This document shows positions 32,590-44,628 of a stretch of 64,000 bases of DNA, in pieces. Made by a program: the position numbers and the translations under genes. A model generated the notes under the pieces. That model had not been told where the DNA came from and did no database searches. It saw nothing but the letters and a program-made list of their open reading frames with translations. Source of the DNA: Solenopsis invicta. Lineage: Eukaryota; Arthropoda; Insecta; Hymenoptera; Formicidae. The stretch lies in NCBI RefSeq assembly GCF_016802725.1, contig NC_052667.1, positions 14,723,346 to 14,787,345 of the forward strand, given 5' to 3'. Each line of letters starts with the position of its first letter. Position 1 is the stretch's first letter.

Positions 32590-33490
32590 TTACAATAAAT
32601 ATTCGAAGTGTGCTTCTTGTACTTCGATACACATTCTTGCTTTTTTTCGTTTTGCGTAGCTCTTCGAAATTAATCATTGTCAATTCTTTCAATAGTGCGC
32701 AATACTAATTCCGTCATCTTGTCAGCTGTCTCGATGTTGGTGTGCATAAATATTTTTTCTTTTCTTGCTTCCTGAAGAAAAAAATCACATGAATCGTAAT
32801 CCGGAGATCGAGCAGGCCACGGAGTTATTGAACCTTTTCCAAACCATTGGGGGAAAGTTTCATCGAGAGAACGGCGAACTATGCCTTTAAATAAAATTTA
32901 TTGTAGTTGATATTAAAAGTAGTTTAATGGATAATTACACTTGAATGTAAAGTTTGTCTCAAACAAACAATATGTTTTTAATATTAATTATAATTAATCT
33001 AATTAACGAGAAATCATTATATAAAAGCGAGTTATTTTATACATGTAGACTGTAAAAAAAATTTTCGTGGTTTAAGTAAATATGTTATTAGAAATATTCA
33101 AACAAACTATTCACTTTACATAAATAAATCTTATTTGTTTGTAGAAAATATTATTTTTTTTTAATGTTACTTACTTTTTTGAAGTAATATTTACTTGCGT
33201 GAAATAAATAATTTGCTTGAATTATTCTAATAACATATTTACTTGATTCACGAAAAATTTTTTTCTATTGTAATAATGACTATTGTTAGTAAGATTTTTA
33301 TGATACAAAAATTAATCTTTGAAGGTGTATGATAGTGTCGTAACTAAGAAAGCGATCTTCAACTAATTTCGATAGATTTTCAATTTTATTAATAATAAAT
33401 ATTTTGTAACAAAAAGATATCTTACGCGCAGAATGGATAGGTGCGCCATCGTGCATGAATATTGTAGCTCGTCTATTTAACATTGTCTAA
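32590..33490 (-). pseudogene. DDE transposase fragment (Tc1/mariner superfamily)
   Basis: Minus-strand 33483-33420 encodes TIFMHDGAPIHSARKI, the region of the second catalytic aspartate. After an insertion (about 32890-33415) the protein resumes at 32888 with DETFPQWFGKG, WPARSPDYDSCDFFLQEARK (third catalytic aspartate) and TADKMTELVLRTIERI, ending near 32590 after a frameshift. The N-terminal DNA-binding half is missing. Confidence 0.75.
33050..33265. mobile_element. AT-rich foldback MITE inside the transposase fragment
   Basis: TTTTCGTGGTTTAAGTAAAT followed by ATGTTATTAGAA (33061 on) is matched in complement by TTCTAATAACAT and ATTTACTTGATTCACGAAAA (ending 33259). About 215 bp with 45-bp inverted ends. 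It is part of the insertion splitting the transposase. Confidence 0.65.
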
Positions 33491-33712
33491 ATTATTTTCC
33501 ACTGGGACTAGTAAATTTGGCAGATTGTTTTTTAAAAAATTTAGATATCCTTAAGAATTTAACTGTTCTGGTAATATAACAGGCCCAATCTGGTAATCCA
33601 TTAATAAGATTATATCAATATTATTATTAATGTAACATCAATAACATTAGTCACAAGAAATAAAATTATAGTATTGATTACGAGAAAAAAGATTCAATAG
33701 AATCAGGAGCGG

Positions 33713-33916
33713 CGCTGGTTACCTAACCATATAGGCAAACTAGGCGATCGCCTAGGGCGGCAAAACTTTTCTGGAGGTGGCACTTGTGATTGCTCCGATT
33801 TAAATGCATCACCACATTCGATTTGGAGTTTTTAAAACTCAAGGCGCTTTTGTAATGTCGTAACATATACATCTATTATATCTATATTTTACAGCTTTAC
33901 ATCTATGTTATATTTG
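33713..33916 (+). mobile_element. Possible 5' end of the hAT element
   Basis: CAGGAGCGGCGCTGG followed by CTAGGCGATCGCCTAGGGCGG resembles the 5' terminal region of hAT elements of the ZMYM1-like type. It precedes the hAT transposase pseudogene at 34626, separated by a probable LTR. No target duplication was found. Confidence 0.4.
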
Positions 33917-34431
33917 ATGTTTGTTGGATATACGCCGATGCTTCCCGCGAGTAAAGCATGTTTTGGGACGGTTCTAAAGTCGCCTATAAACGGAAGAGGT
34001 TCCATAGTCTTTTCCTTATGTAGCTAATCGTTATCACCAAAGAACTTTGAGAAAATTTATATTCGGCATAGCAGTCCGATTCGCAGCCTATTATAATACA
34101 CCGTGTGCTGGTTGCTGAGTCTCAAGCGTACCAGACGCAATGTTACTGGCACACAGTTCGAACGCCACCGATAGGTGGACGCGCGGTCGAACGCTTAACT
34201 CGTATCAAAAATGCATTCATTTTGATTATATATAAGGCGGCCGCAAACGACGAAATAACTTATCGTTTCAGCAGCTCTCTGAGCTTTTAGCTGATAATAA
34301 ATGATTTCATCGTTTACTGCCGTCTTATTTATAGGTTTACTACATTGTGACTAACGCATAAGTATGTACTATACCATTGGTGATAGCGTACTGTGACTAC
34401 TGTGCCAGCCGGCGAATTGGGCCGCCACATT
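33917..34431 (+). mobile_element. Probable solo LTR, about 0.5 kb
   Basis: Begins TGTTGGATATACGCC, reminiscent of copia LTR starts, and ends GGGCCGCCACA. TATATAAGGCGG at about 34227 and AATAAATGA near 34298 are placed as promoter and polyadenylation signals. It differs in composition from its AT-rich surroundings. No clean target duplication was seen, so the boundaries are approximate. Confidence 0.45.
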
Positions 34432-34625
34432 TGGCCTGTTCTCGCAATAAATAAAAACCTTTGTATAAACATATTAAACATTTCTTCTCTTATGTCAAAA
34501 AACTTTATATTTGTTCATTTATTTTACTTTGAAATTTGAAAATTTACGTTTTACGTACAACAATAATAAAGGTACAGGTCATATATAGTTCATTCTTCAG
34601 GAAAACATGGCTGATAGAAAAAAAA

Positions 34626-37013
34626 ATGTCTGGAGCGGAATTTAGGAAACAAAAAGCCGAGAGGAAAAAGTCTTTATCAAAGTTAGAGGACTTATTTCAA
34701 AAATATCTTTGTTCAGAAAAACAAAGCGGACCACAAGATTATTCGGAAGAGAAGGAAGACGATTTAGAAGAAATCCAGATAGAAAATAAACAGGCAGAAG
34801 CTTCCACTGTTGTTTCACATAATGCAAATAAATTTGATAATAATGAAGAACAAAAAGCTTATCAAAAGAAAATTTAGAAGTTTTGAACTATAGTAACCTT
34901 GGAATTTGGGAAAATTGTGACGATCATCTGCGACAAAATCTTGTTAATCATGGTCCTGTACAAGTAGTAAACTTTAATTTTCCCAAAAATAATAATCAAA
35001 GAAAATTTTCGACAAAAGGTGTCTCATTATTAATGAATATATACATTGTCAATGGCTTCAGTATTCAGTGTCAAAAGATTCAGTATTTTGCTTTCCTTGC
35101 AAGTTATTTTCAACGAATAGAGGATTGGCTTTATGTAATAAAGGTTCATATAATTAGAAAAATATATCTATGATATTAGCAAACCATGAAAAAAGCAGCG
35201 ATCATTTGACAAGTTTCCAAACGTGGAAAGAATTAGAACTTAGGTTGAAAAAAATAAATCTATTGACGAAAACAATTTGTATATTATTAGACAAGAGGAA
35301 AAATTCTGCAACAAATTTTAGAAAGACTAATTGCTTTAATACGGGTTCTTGGAGCACAAAATTTAGCAATTCGCGGAAAAAATGAACGATTATTCACTGC
35401 GGATAATGGCAATTTTCTTAAATTTATAAAATACCTGGCTTTGTTTGATCCTGTTATGAACACCTCAGGAAAAATACTAACAAAGAGATACATGTACATT
35501 ACCTAGGAAAAGAAGTACAAAATGAACTCATTAGTCTTTTATCTGCTGCTGTGCAAGAAAAAATCCTTGCTTCTGCCAAGGCTGCTAAATACTTTGCCTT
35601 AATACTAGATTGCACTCCCCATGTTGAACAAATGACGATTATTATTCGATTTGTAGATATAGCAAATGCCAATAAATGTGAGATAAAAGAACATTTTTTG
35701 GGATTTTTACCTCTTAGACAACTGGCATCAGTATAACTGAAGAAATTCTTGAAAAATTGAAAGAAATGGGGTTGTCAATAACAAACCTACGTGGACAATG
35801 GTATGATAATGGCAGCAACATGAAGGGCAAAAATAAGGGTATATAGCGGAAAATTTTAGATATTAATCCCAGAGCGTTTTTTGTACCCTGCAATTCTCAC
35901 TCTCTAAATCTTGTTGTAAATGATGCTGCTAACAATGTTGTTTAAATGCCACGTCTTTTTTTAATTTGGTACAAAGCATATACGTATATTTTTCTTCTTC
36001 GACACAACGTTGGACAGTTCTATTACACGTAATGTAACACGTATGTAACAAATTTAACACTAAAACTACTGAGCGATACAAGATGGGAAAATCGAATAGA
36101 CGTATTCAAACCACTTCGATATCAGTTACGTAATGTACATAATGCTTTTATGGATATTTACGAAGATACTACTCTGACAAGACTATCTGGTAACTTATCA
36201 CGGGTAGAGGCTCAAAGACTTGCTAAGAAAATTTCAGATTACAACTTTATTGTATTTTTGATTATGTGGCATAACATTCTTCTCGAAATTAACGAGTAAA
36301 CTACTCCAATCTAAGGATTTTGACTTACATGCTGCTACAAAGCAGCTGCATATAACAAAAACATTTCTTGAGAACTGCAGAAGTGATTTAGGTTTTGAGA
36401 AGATGTTGATAGAAGCAAGGGGACTTGTCGAAGAGCTCGATATTCCTGCAATATTTGAATTGGTGTCCAAACTAAGTCGCTTGGGAAGAAAAAGAAATCA
36501 ATTTTTATACGAAGCAAAAGATGAGCCTGTTCTAAGTGCAACGCAAAGATTCAAAGTAAATTTTTATTTTGCTATTCTTGAGACCGCGATCAATTCTGTT
36601 GATGAGAGATTTTCCCAATTGCAGCAAATTAACTCTACATTTGGTTTTCTTCACGATTTGCAAAAATTAGAAAATGAATCACACATAATATTTTAAAAAA
36701 TTGCTTGAATTTAGAAAAATGTTTAACACATGAAGATTTAAAAGATATTGATGCTTTTGAGTTGTGCAGTGAATTGCAAGCTATTGCAAAAAGAGTACCA
36801 AAAAAAGCGAACTCACAAGATGTAATTAATTATATATGTAACTACAACCTCTTAGACAGCATGCCAAATTTAATCATTGCTCTTCGTATTTTATTATCAC
36901 TTCCTGTTTCTGGAGCTAGTGATGAGCGTAATTTTTGTAAATTGAAACTGATAAAGACATATATACGATCTATAATAACTCAAGACTTGTTGGGTTGTCA
37001 ACTTTATCAATAG
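34626..37013 (+). pseudogene. hAT transposase (ZMYM1-like), broken
   Basis: Readable on the plus strand in pieces. 34626-34877 is the charged N-terminus (MSGAEFRKQKAERKKSLSKL). 34883-35240 carries the TTF-type zinc-finger region (LRQNLVNHGPVQVVNFNFPK, CFPCKLF-like residues, HEKSSDHLTSFQTWKELELR). 35551-35900 has the RNase H-like core (AAKYFALILDCTPHVEQMT, YDNGSNMKGKNKG). 36403-36696 is helical, and 36705-37013 ends with LRILLSLPVSGASDERNFCKL, the hAT C-terminal dimerisation motif. Frameshifts and stops separate the pieces, so it is inactive. Domestication is unlikely given the breaks. Confidence 0.82.
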
Positions 37014-39005
37014 AACAAGATATCGCTCAAACTATTGATTAAAAAGAACTAACTTCTACTTTCTCTAAGATAAAAGCAAGAAAAGTGAAAATGTAGGTAG
37101 TGTCGATTCCTTTTAAACTTATATAGATGAAATCTCCTATTGCAGTACTAAATTTTAGATTTGTCTATATTTGGCCATATTTGTTTATTGCAGAAAACTA
37201 CATTTGAGATCTGGACGTATACAGTTTTCTGGAGTGAATAAATACGGTCAAATGTATAGCTGTTACGTCTGGTGCCCAAAAATTTTCCTTTAACCTTACG
37301 CACCATCCGTATACATCCGTTAACGTAAATTTTAAAATAATTAAACCTTTTAGAAAAATTACGGAAACAAATTTCGACACATAAGGATAATGTAACATAA
37401 ATGACCATTTCGAATCTAACAATTATAATAGCAACGCATAATCGCCCAAATTTTGTAACACTCTCGTAAAAATAATAATAAAATAATAAACCTGTGATCG
37501 CATGATGATTACACGTATTAGGTGCTATCGCGCCGTACATGCGAACCTGAGATCACTAGTTAAAGTATAAATTTGATTAAATTGGAAATAATGCGCGGAA
37601 TGCAATTCACAACGCTCGCGCGCGGTCTCCCCGTGCCTCGTGGCTCCCGCCTGCGTCGCCAAGCTCGCGCGCGCGCCGAGTCTTAAGATTTATCCAAGCA
37701 CAAAGAAAAATAGTTTCCTCAGAGTAGGAATAATAAAATTGCGAATTTCAACACGCACTCTCGTAGAGCGCCTACTCTACTATCCTATTGTACACGTGTG
37801 ATTAGAAAAACGAAAAAACTGAGAGCGTTGTAGACGTCTAAAGTATAAAAATCAATTTCATTCAGAAGCAATATAAAAATTTAAACTTTTTGGTAACGTA
37901 ACGATTTGGAAAAATCGTCACTACCATCCTGTCAAATCAAAATTAAAAGAGCTTAAGAATTATAACCTACATATTTAAAGGATCTTGGAATAACTTTCGT
38001 CGCGACACCGGTGCGCGCGGGCGTGCGACTCTCATACGATAATTCCGTTTATCTTTACGGGACCATTAAAAATAGTATCTTTAATAAATTTATTAATTTC
38101 AATCTAATAATCATTTACCCTCGCTCTCGGCTTGCGCTCTGTTTGCACTATATTAAAATCCCATAAAAATTACAACCTCTAGAGTCTTCTGAAAATTCAA
38201 GATCGATAAAAAAATAGTTCGCGTTGAAAAATTCTAATTCTTTCGCTATGTAACAACTCAGAAAAATTAGCACTACAGGTTGGCGCACTCAATTTAAAAA
38301 TCCTTGGGAAATTATATTTTATATTGAATTTTAAAGTACGGAAATTAATTCTCGATCTCATACGCGATTCCCCTTTAACTCGCGAGTCGCGCGGCACGCA
38401 GAAGGCGCGTTAAAGGGCTTACCTATATTGAAAACCTAACAGAAATCGGGAAACCTCTCCTCCCTGGTACCCCTCGTCTACAATCAGACGGTATAAATAC
38501 GGCGCGAAATCGGAAAACAGATCACTTCTATCAAGTCAGCAATCGGTGAGAGTGCAACCCAGGGCAGCCTCCCAAGCTGTAGATTGCTGACAAAATAACG
38601 AGTGGGTAATTAATAATTTCCATCAGAGGACTTTCAAGATATCTCTCCTCTGGTTTCCACCCTTCCACAAAAACCCTTCCAATACCTATGTTGCTTACAG
38701 TGGCCAGGTAGTGCGCTGAATGAGTAGCCGCTCAAACAGCGCCTCCTCGGGCCCTGTTCCAGACAGAAAAAAATCTTTTCTATTCTAAAGAGACCCGAGT
38801 GCGCGCTCCTGAGCCTCCGCTCAAATAGCGCCCTCGCAAACTCGATCCTTCAATCTGCACTCCTCTTGAAAATACTAGTCCTTTCGAAAAAAAGGCAGGG
38901 GCAAGACATCTCTAATCCTCGGTGAGAAGTTTCTAACTAGACTCACATGGTACACTATATAAATCGCCTTATTATTTCTTTTAGAAATCCAGATCGCATC
39001 TAACG

Positions 39006-39010
<5 letters not shown>
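37014..39010. other. LTR-like region: degenerate tandem repeat, TATA box, no gene
   Basis: No coding region recognised. Two diverged units about 330 bp apart share motifs in the same order: GGAAAAATCGTCACTACC (37911) with GAAAAATTAGCACTACAGG (38260), and TCTCATACGATAATTCC (38031) with TCTCATACGCGATTCCC (38357). A TATAAATACGGCG box follows at 38491. Then CCGCTCAAACAGCGCC (38730) and CCGCTCAAATAGCGCC (38818) repeat. The layout resembles U3 repeats plus core promoter of an LTR, but no LTR ends were found. Confidence 0.4.
38491..38540 (+). promoter_or_regulatory. Candidate core promoter with TATA box
   Basis: TATAAATACGGCGCG at 38491 is followed after about 45 bp by TCAAGTCAGC, an initiator-like TCAGT-type sequence. 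It lies downstream of the degenerate tandem repeat. Whether it drives a host gene or an LTR is unknown. Confidence 0.4.

Positions 39011-39011
<1 letters not shown>

Positions 39012-39049
<38 letters not shown>
39012..39049. repeat. (CT)n microsatellite
   Basis: Uninterrupted CT run of about 38 bases. Confidence 0.95.
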
Positions 39050-39053
<4 letters not shown>

Positions 39054-39220
39054 TCCCTTTTGCCATACGCAAACGGTAAGGAATACAACCCTAAATTTTT
39101 AGTGGCAAGCCCTCCAAAAGAAAAAAAGAAAAAAAAACTAACCAAAATGTTATCAGTCAGGCAATCATGGGCAGAAAGACCCACCGAGGGAAGCGAGTTG
39201 GCTGACGCGTATTCCTTTTT

Positions 39221-40119
39221 TTTTTGTTTACGGAGAGGAAATGCGTTACCGCATACCCCAGGCCCCGGGGGAGGCCTGGTGGTTATGTGGGGCTCTCCCC
39301 CGCCGGCGGCGTGCCAGCGAGGGCCTACCCACTAAAACCTCTCCGGGTGTCCTGCCCTGGTCCAAGACTAGGGAACTCCGGAAACGCGTGCAGCATGCTT
39401 CCGGAGCTCCCCGGACCCGGTCGGCCTGGGACGACTCGGCGCGCCAGGTGCGTCCTAACCATGGACGAACCAGGCTGGGCTTGAGGGCCTAGTCTGCCCT
39501 AGGTCGGGAGAGGGGGACACCATCCCCCCCGCCTCTTTCCCTGGTGTTTTGGGGGTAAAGCTCGGGGTATCCGGCCCCCGCCGTAACCCCGGGCCTCTTC
39601 GCGCCGCACTGACGGCGGTGCGGCCCTCTTTCCTACCCTGGGGGGGAGAGAGAAGACCCTTTCTTCTCCCCCCACCCCGGCGAGGCAGTGGGGGAGAGCG
39701 ACTCTGCGTTATGTCGCAGGGTCGCTCCCCCCGGACCGTCAGGTCGGATCTGCCTCGCCGGGCTCGCAAAAGTGAGGGGCCCTCCTCCCGCGGCTGCGTG
39801 TCCCAAAGGCGGGGCCATCAGCCGCAGGGGAGGAGGGTCGTCTCCTCTCCACGTAGGCGCTGTCGCTCCCCTCCTCCTCCTCGATTGTGGGAAGGGAGGG
39901 GGCGACAGCGGCTGATCTATTGGCCCCCCGCCGCCTTTTGGCAGACGGGCCGCGTGAGCTCGGGGGGAAGGGGGCTGGCCTTGTTTTTCTTTGGGGCAGG
40001 CGGGGAGGAAGCCAAGGTGGATCATGGCCCCCGTCCCCGCCGCCCCTACCATCGTTACCTTCGCCGGGGGGCATGTGTCCCCCCCGGCCTCCTCTCTTCT
40101 TGTTTTGGCCTCCTCCTTC
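39221..40119 (-). other. 3' untranslated region of the R1-clade element
   Basis: GC-rich, proline/arginine-coding-looking sequence on both strands with no conserved domain, between the end of ORF2 and the poly(A) tail. The long overlapping open frames here are composition artefacts. Confidence 0.55.
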
Positions 40120-42402
40120 TGCCGCATTACTTGCTCGCAGAAGGAGGAGACCGCGATTCATGCCCTCTCCCTGCTGACCATCTGGCTAATGATGGCCCGC
40201 AGGGAGAGGTCGTCGCCAATTTCCACTCGCAGGACTCCGCGCAGTTCCTCCCACGCTGGACAGTATTCCAGCGTGTGCTCCGCGGAGTCCCGGTCTGCCT
40301 CGCAGTGATAGCACTGCGTCGTCGGCTCCTTGCGTATCCTGCATAGGTACTCCCCGAAACAGCCATGCCCGGTGAGCACCTATGTCGTCCGGTAAGACAA
40401 GCCGCCCCAAGGGCGACCCCCCATTCGTCCAAGTGGGGTAGGACGGCCTCTAAGATCTGAGATCCCGTCGCCGGCGGGTCGTTGGCGAGGCTCTCTCGCC
40501 AAGCTTTCATGGCCCGCCGGCGTGCTCTTTCCCGTAGTAGCGCGGCGACCCTGTGGGTAACCACTCCCCCTTGCAGGCGGACAGCCTTTGCTCTGGCGTA
40601 TGACCAAGCCAGAGCGTCGGCCGTGAATTCCGCCGGGGGGAGCCCCGCCAGTACCATAGTCGCCGCGCTAGGGGCGGTGCGGTACGCGCGCACAATTTTT
40701 CGCGCCAGCCGCCGCTGCACAGCGTGCAGCACATCTTGTATGCGGCGGCTGGCCAGCGCCTCGCGGAACCAGACTGGGGCTCCATACAGAGCCCCAGCCA
40801 TGGCCGCGTAGGCGTACGCGCGCCTCGCACGGACTCTCGGACCTCGGAGGTTGGGCATCAACCCCAGAAGGGCGTCCGTCCTCCTGCCCAATCGCTGGGC
40901 CAATTTGTCGAAGTGCTCGACGAAGGCCCAGCGACCGTCCAATAGCAATCCCAAATTTTAGAGTTGCCCCCACTCGGACCCGGGTGTTGTCTACCCGGAC
41001 AAAGGCCTGGGGCGGTACCCGGGAGGAGCCATCATGGAAGTAAATGGCTTCTGTCTTCTCCGGAGTCACCCTCAGGCCCAGGCTCTTGATGGAGCCGACA
41101 ACACAGTTCACCGCCCAATTGCCCATGGCAATTGCTATCACCCAGGAAGCTCCCCTGGCCACCACGAGCATGTCATCCGCGTATCCGACTAGGTGGCAGC
41201 CAGGGAGGAGGGCCACATGGAGCACTTTGTCGTATGCTGCATTCCATAGCAGGGGGCCCAGCACGAACCCCTGCGGAACGCCGCACGACATGTCCTTCCG
41301 CTGCTGGAGTTTTAGCTTCGGTTTTATCCCGGAACTCCAGCACCCTGTCCCGGAAGTAGTCCCGAACGATGGCAACGAGGCAAAAGTGCTCGCTGAGCGC
41401 CGCCACCATCTTGCCCCACGGGATACTATTAAAGGCGTTGGCGATATCCAAGGATATCGCCAACGCCACCTCCCCGTCCCCCGTGATGGATTCCGAGAGG
41501 GATCGGACCTGTCTTATGGCGTCGACAGTCGATCTCGCCTCTCGGAACCCGTATTGCTCGGGGGACAATTCGGGACCATTCCGGGACATATGCCGGATGA
41601 TGCGGTTGGCGATGATTCGCTCAAAAATCTTGCCCGTATCATCCAGCATACATAGGGGTCTGTAAGCGGAGGGACTCTCCGCTGGCTTGCCCTCCTTTTT
41701 CAGGAGGACAAGCCGGGCCCTCTTCCACCTCCTGGGGAAAGTTCCTTCACGGAGGCACTTCGTGTATGTGGCACGAAGTGCCTCCCCTATTATCGAAGAC
41801 CCGGGCCCAGACCTTGGCGTATATTCCGGCCCGGGCGCCTTCGCTTTTCTTCCTGTTATGCGGGCGAAGGCCGCAGCCATTTCGTGTCTGGACACCTCCA
41901 GTTTCTCGGTCCATCCTGGGGGAGGGCCGGTTTTCTCCGGAATGTCCCTCCTCCTGGTGGGGAACAGTGAATCCACCACCGTTCCGAGGAACTGGGGGTC
42001 CAGCGTCTCCAAAACTGGAGGCGCCCACGGGCGGAGCCTTTTTGTCACAATTTTGTAAGGTCTCCCCCATGGGTCGCCGTCCAGCTCGGAGAGTAGCTCC
42101 TCCCAGGCCGCAACCTTCGCCTGCGCTATGGCGGTCCTCAGGGCCTTCCTGGCTTCCCTGAAGACCGCCGCGGTGCTGTTCATCGCATCCTCCACGCCCC
42201 GCCGCTTGGCGCGCGTGTGTGCCCGCCTGGCGGCCACGGTAGCCCGCCTCAGTTCAGCGAGCTCCGTGGACCACCAATAGGCGGCACGACGCGCCATTGG
42301 TTTGCTGCGGGGCATGGAGGCGTCGCAAGCGCGCGACATTATCTCGCACAGGCGCTCCGCCTCCTCCTCGGCTCCGAGGTCAGCCCCTCTAGACTGCGGA
42401 TG
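40120..42402 (-). pseudogene. R1-clade ORF2: reverse transcriptase and C-terminal domain
   Basis: The minus-strand frame 42672-41173 enters ORF2 at about 42400 (MARRAAYWWSTELAELRRAT linker), then SPSAYRPLCMLDDTGKIFER, LSPEQYGFREARSTVDAIR and ISLDIANAFNSIPWGKM: reverse-transcriptase fingers and palm. A frameshift near 41300 moves the code to 41375-40950, with DMSCGVPQGFVLGPLLWNAA and GYADDMLVVARG, the catalytic YADD box. The thumb and helical domain follow at 40954-40400 (ALYGAPVWFREALASRRIQD, HAVQRRLARKIVRAYRT). The zinc motif CYHCEADRDSAEHTLEYC, typical of R1/TRAS ORF2 ends, is at 40379-40158 in yet another frame. At least three frameshifts make it inactive. Confidence 0.82.
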
Positions 42403-44613
42403 AAGAGGAGTAGTCCTGGTCTTTCTTATTCCAAGTAAACGTGCCAATTCTGAAAACATTCGTGAATCAAAATTTCTTCCTTGATCAGTATGTAATTCCA
42501 AAGGAATACCAAAACGAGAAATTATTTGACTCACAAAAACTTCGGCAACAGTTTTAGAGTTTTTGAATTTTTTTAATGGAAAAGCCTCTACCCATTTTGT
42601 GAAACAATCAATAATAACTAAGAGATATTTATTTCCTGAAGAAGATTGGGAAAGTGGACCTAAAATATCCATCTAGATTCTTTCAAAGGGTAGACCAGAA
42701 TTATAAATTTGCAATGCTGATTTTTTTTTATCGAAAGGACCTTTCCTCGATAAACAAACAACACAAGTTCTACACCAGTGTTCCACATCTTGCTTACAAG
42801 TCGCCCAATAAAATCTTTTTCGAATTTTATCTAAAGTTTTATTAACACCGAAATGACCACCAGAAGGAGAATCGTGAGCTTCCTCTAAAACACGCTGTAC
42901 CTGACTTTGAGGAACAATAATTTGAAGAATTTGACGTTTAGAATCTGGAGATTCCCATTTTCTAAACAACACTCCATCTTTAATAATTAGAGAATCCCAA
43001 ATAGATCAGTAAACTTTAGAAGTTTAGTCTTCAGAGGCAATTTCCTGACGAATCGGCCGCCTTCCAAGCTCTTTTCCTAGCAAAAAAATAGACAACAAAG
43101 GATCGTTTTTCTGAAAATTTTTCCAATTTTCAAGATTATTCTCCCCAAAAACAATTCGTCTTACTAATTTTACTGAAGAATTTTTCTCTTTTAGATCAAC
43201 TTTAGAACAATAATTACAGTCTTTTTCAGCACGAGGGCGCCTTGACAAAGCATCAGCGTTCCCATGTAACTTTCCTTTTCGTTGTTCTACTATAAAATTA
43301 TATTCTTGAAGATGTTCTAACCAACGGGCCAACTGTCCCTCAACGTTCTTAAAAGAAAGTAACCAACTTAAAGAAGCATGATCTGTTCTTATAAGAAAAT
43401 TTTGTCCGTACAAATAATGATGAAAAGATTTTATTGACTCTATAATTGCCAATAATTTACGCCGAGTTACACAATAGTTTCTTTCAGACTTACTCAACAC
43501 CTTACTAAAATAAGCGATCACTTTTTCTACTCCTCTCTGATTTTGAGATAAGACCGCCCCTATTCTATGATCTGAAGCATCTGTATCTAAAATAAATCTT
43601 CCTTCCTCAGTGGGAAATGATAATATTGGCGAAGTAGTTAAAAATTTTTTCAACAACTCAAAAGCTTGGCAGGCATTATCCCATCTGAATTTACTCAAGT
43701 TTTCAGTTAAGACAAATAAAGATTTAGCAATAAGGGAAAATCCCTTCACAAACTTTCGATAATATGAGCAAAAGCCTAAGAAGCTTCGGACTTGTTTTTT
43801 ATTTTTAGGAATCGGCCAATCCCTAACTGCAACAATCTTCTCAGGATCAGTGGTGATTCCCTTCTCTGAGACGACATGACGCAAATATTTAACCTCTTTC
43901 CCGAAGAAAGTACATTTTTTTAGTATTAAGTTTAAGATTTGCTGCTCGTAAAGACAAAAGGACCTTTTTCATATTAATTAACATCTCCTCAAAAGATTTT
44001 CCGAAAATGATAACATCATCGAGATAAACCATGCAGATTTTGAAAAGTAGCTGCTAAAAAACTTTTTCCATAAGACGTTCAAAGGTAGCCGGTGCATTAC
44101 AAAGTCCAAAAGGCATAACTGTAAACTGCCATAACCCTTTTCCAATCGAAAAAGCAGTTTTTTCTCGATCCTCAGGACAAATTTTAACTTGTCAATAGCC
44201 ACTCTTGAGATCCAGAGTGGAAAACCAAGAATTTCCTGAGAAACGATCCATTAAATCATCTAACCTGAGAATTGGGTAAGAGTCCTTAAGAGTCACATTA
44301 TTTAACTTTCTGTAGTCTACACAAAATCTAATTGAACCATCTTTTTTCTTAACTAAAACTGCAGGAGAGGTCCAAGGACTATTTGATTCTTCGATAACAT
44401 CCTGTTGCCTCATTTCTGGTTGCCGATGATCTTTTTCACCTCTTCCCTCATTTGTAAAGAAACTCGACAAGGAACTTGCTTAATAGGAGAACAATTTTCT
44501 GTTTGAATAGAATGTTCAATAATTTTACAATTTCCAGTAACGATTTCTCTTGAGAAGACGTCCTGAAATTCCGAAAGAAATTTTGCAAAAAGTTTTTTTT
44601 GAGAATCATCCAA
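42403..44613 (-). pseudogene. pol: Gypsy pol: reverse transcriptase, RNase H, integrase (truncated)
   Basis: Reading down the minus strand: 44613-44410 FQDVFSREIVTGN (start of RT); 44470-44192 WTSPAVLVKKKDGSIRFCVD and FSTLDLKSGY; 44202-43978 with the YLDD active site near 44018-44029 after a frameshift; 43884-43024 (287 codons intact) with KQVRSFLGFCSYYRKF, RNase H DTDASDHRIGAVLSQ and the CVTRRKLLAIIES, RTDHASLSWLLSFKN blocks. Then 42972-42673 has the HHCC zinc-binding region (HDSPSGGHFG, HWCRTCVVCL). From 42672 the integrase core runs through DCFTKWVEAFP and TDQGRNFDSRMF, stopping at HPQS. Stops near 44200, 43900, 43020 and 42672 make it inactive. Confidence 0.85.
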
Positions 44614-44628
44614 ATTGAAGAGTGCGTC

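Larger units (their letters stand above)
32181..33490 (-). mobile_element. Tc1/mariner-type element, truncated and interrupted
   Basis: TA then CAGGGTGATTCAAAATAAC at 32181 is a terminus of the same family as the palindromic MITE at 45676 (CAGGGTGATTCAG...), and the first 170 bp share further blocks such as AAGTTAGCGTATGACGGG and TGGTACGCAAGGGCGGCGC. The C-terminal half of a transposase follows on the minus strand. The matching right terminus was not found, so the element is incomplete. Confidence 0.7.
39211..42402 (-). mobile_element. R1-clade non-LTR retrotransposon, 5'-truncated
   Basis: On the minus strand it runs from a junction within gypsy integrase at about 42402 to a poly(A) tail, seen as the T run at 39211-39220. 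It carries the end of ORF2 (reverse transcriptase, thumb and C-terminal zinc knuckle) and a GC-rich 3' region of about 0.9 kb. The endonuclease and ORF1 are missing, as expected for 5' truncation during target-primed reverse transcription. No target duplication is recognisable because gypsy sequence does not resume on the left. Confidence 0.8.

Noticed and set aside
34100..34200. tRNA-like sequence with TTCGAAC string
   Set aside because: No cloverleaf pairing; the stretch is inside a probable LTR with TATA and AATAAA signals.
39549..40346. 265-codon plus-strand frame
   Set aside because: Antisense to the end and 3' region of the R1 element, proline/arginine-rich and without domains.
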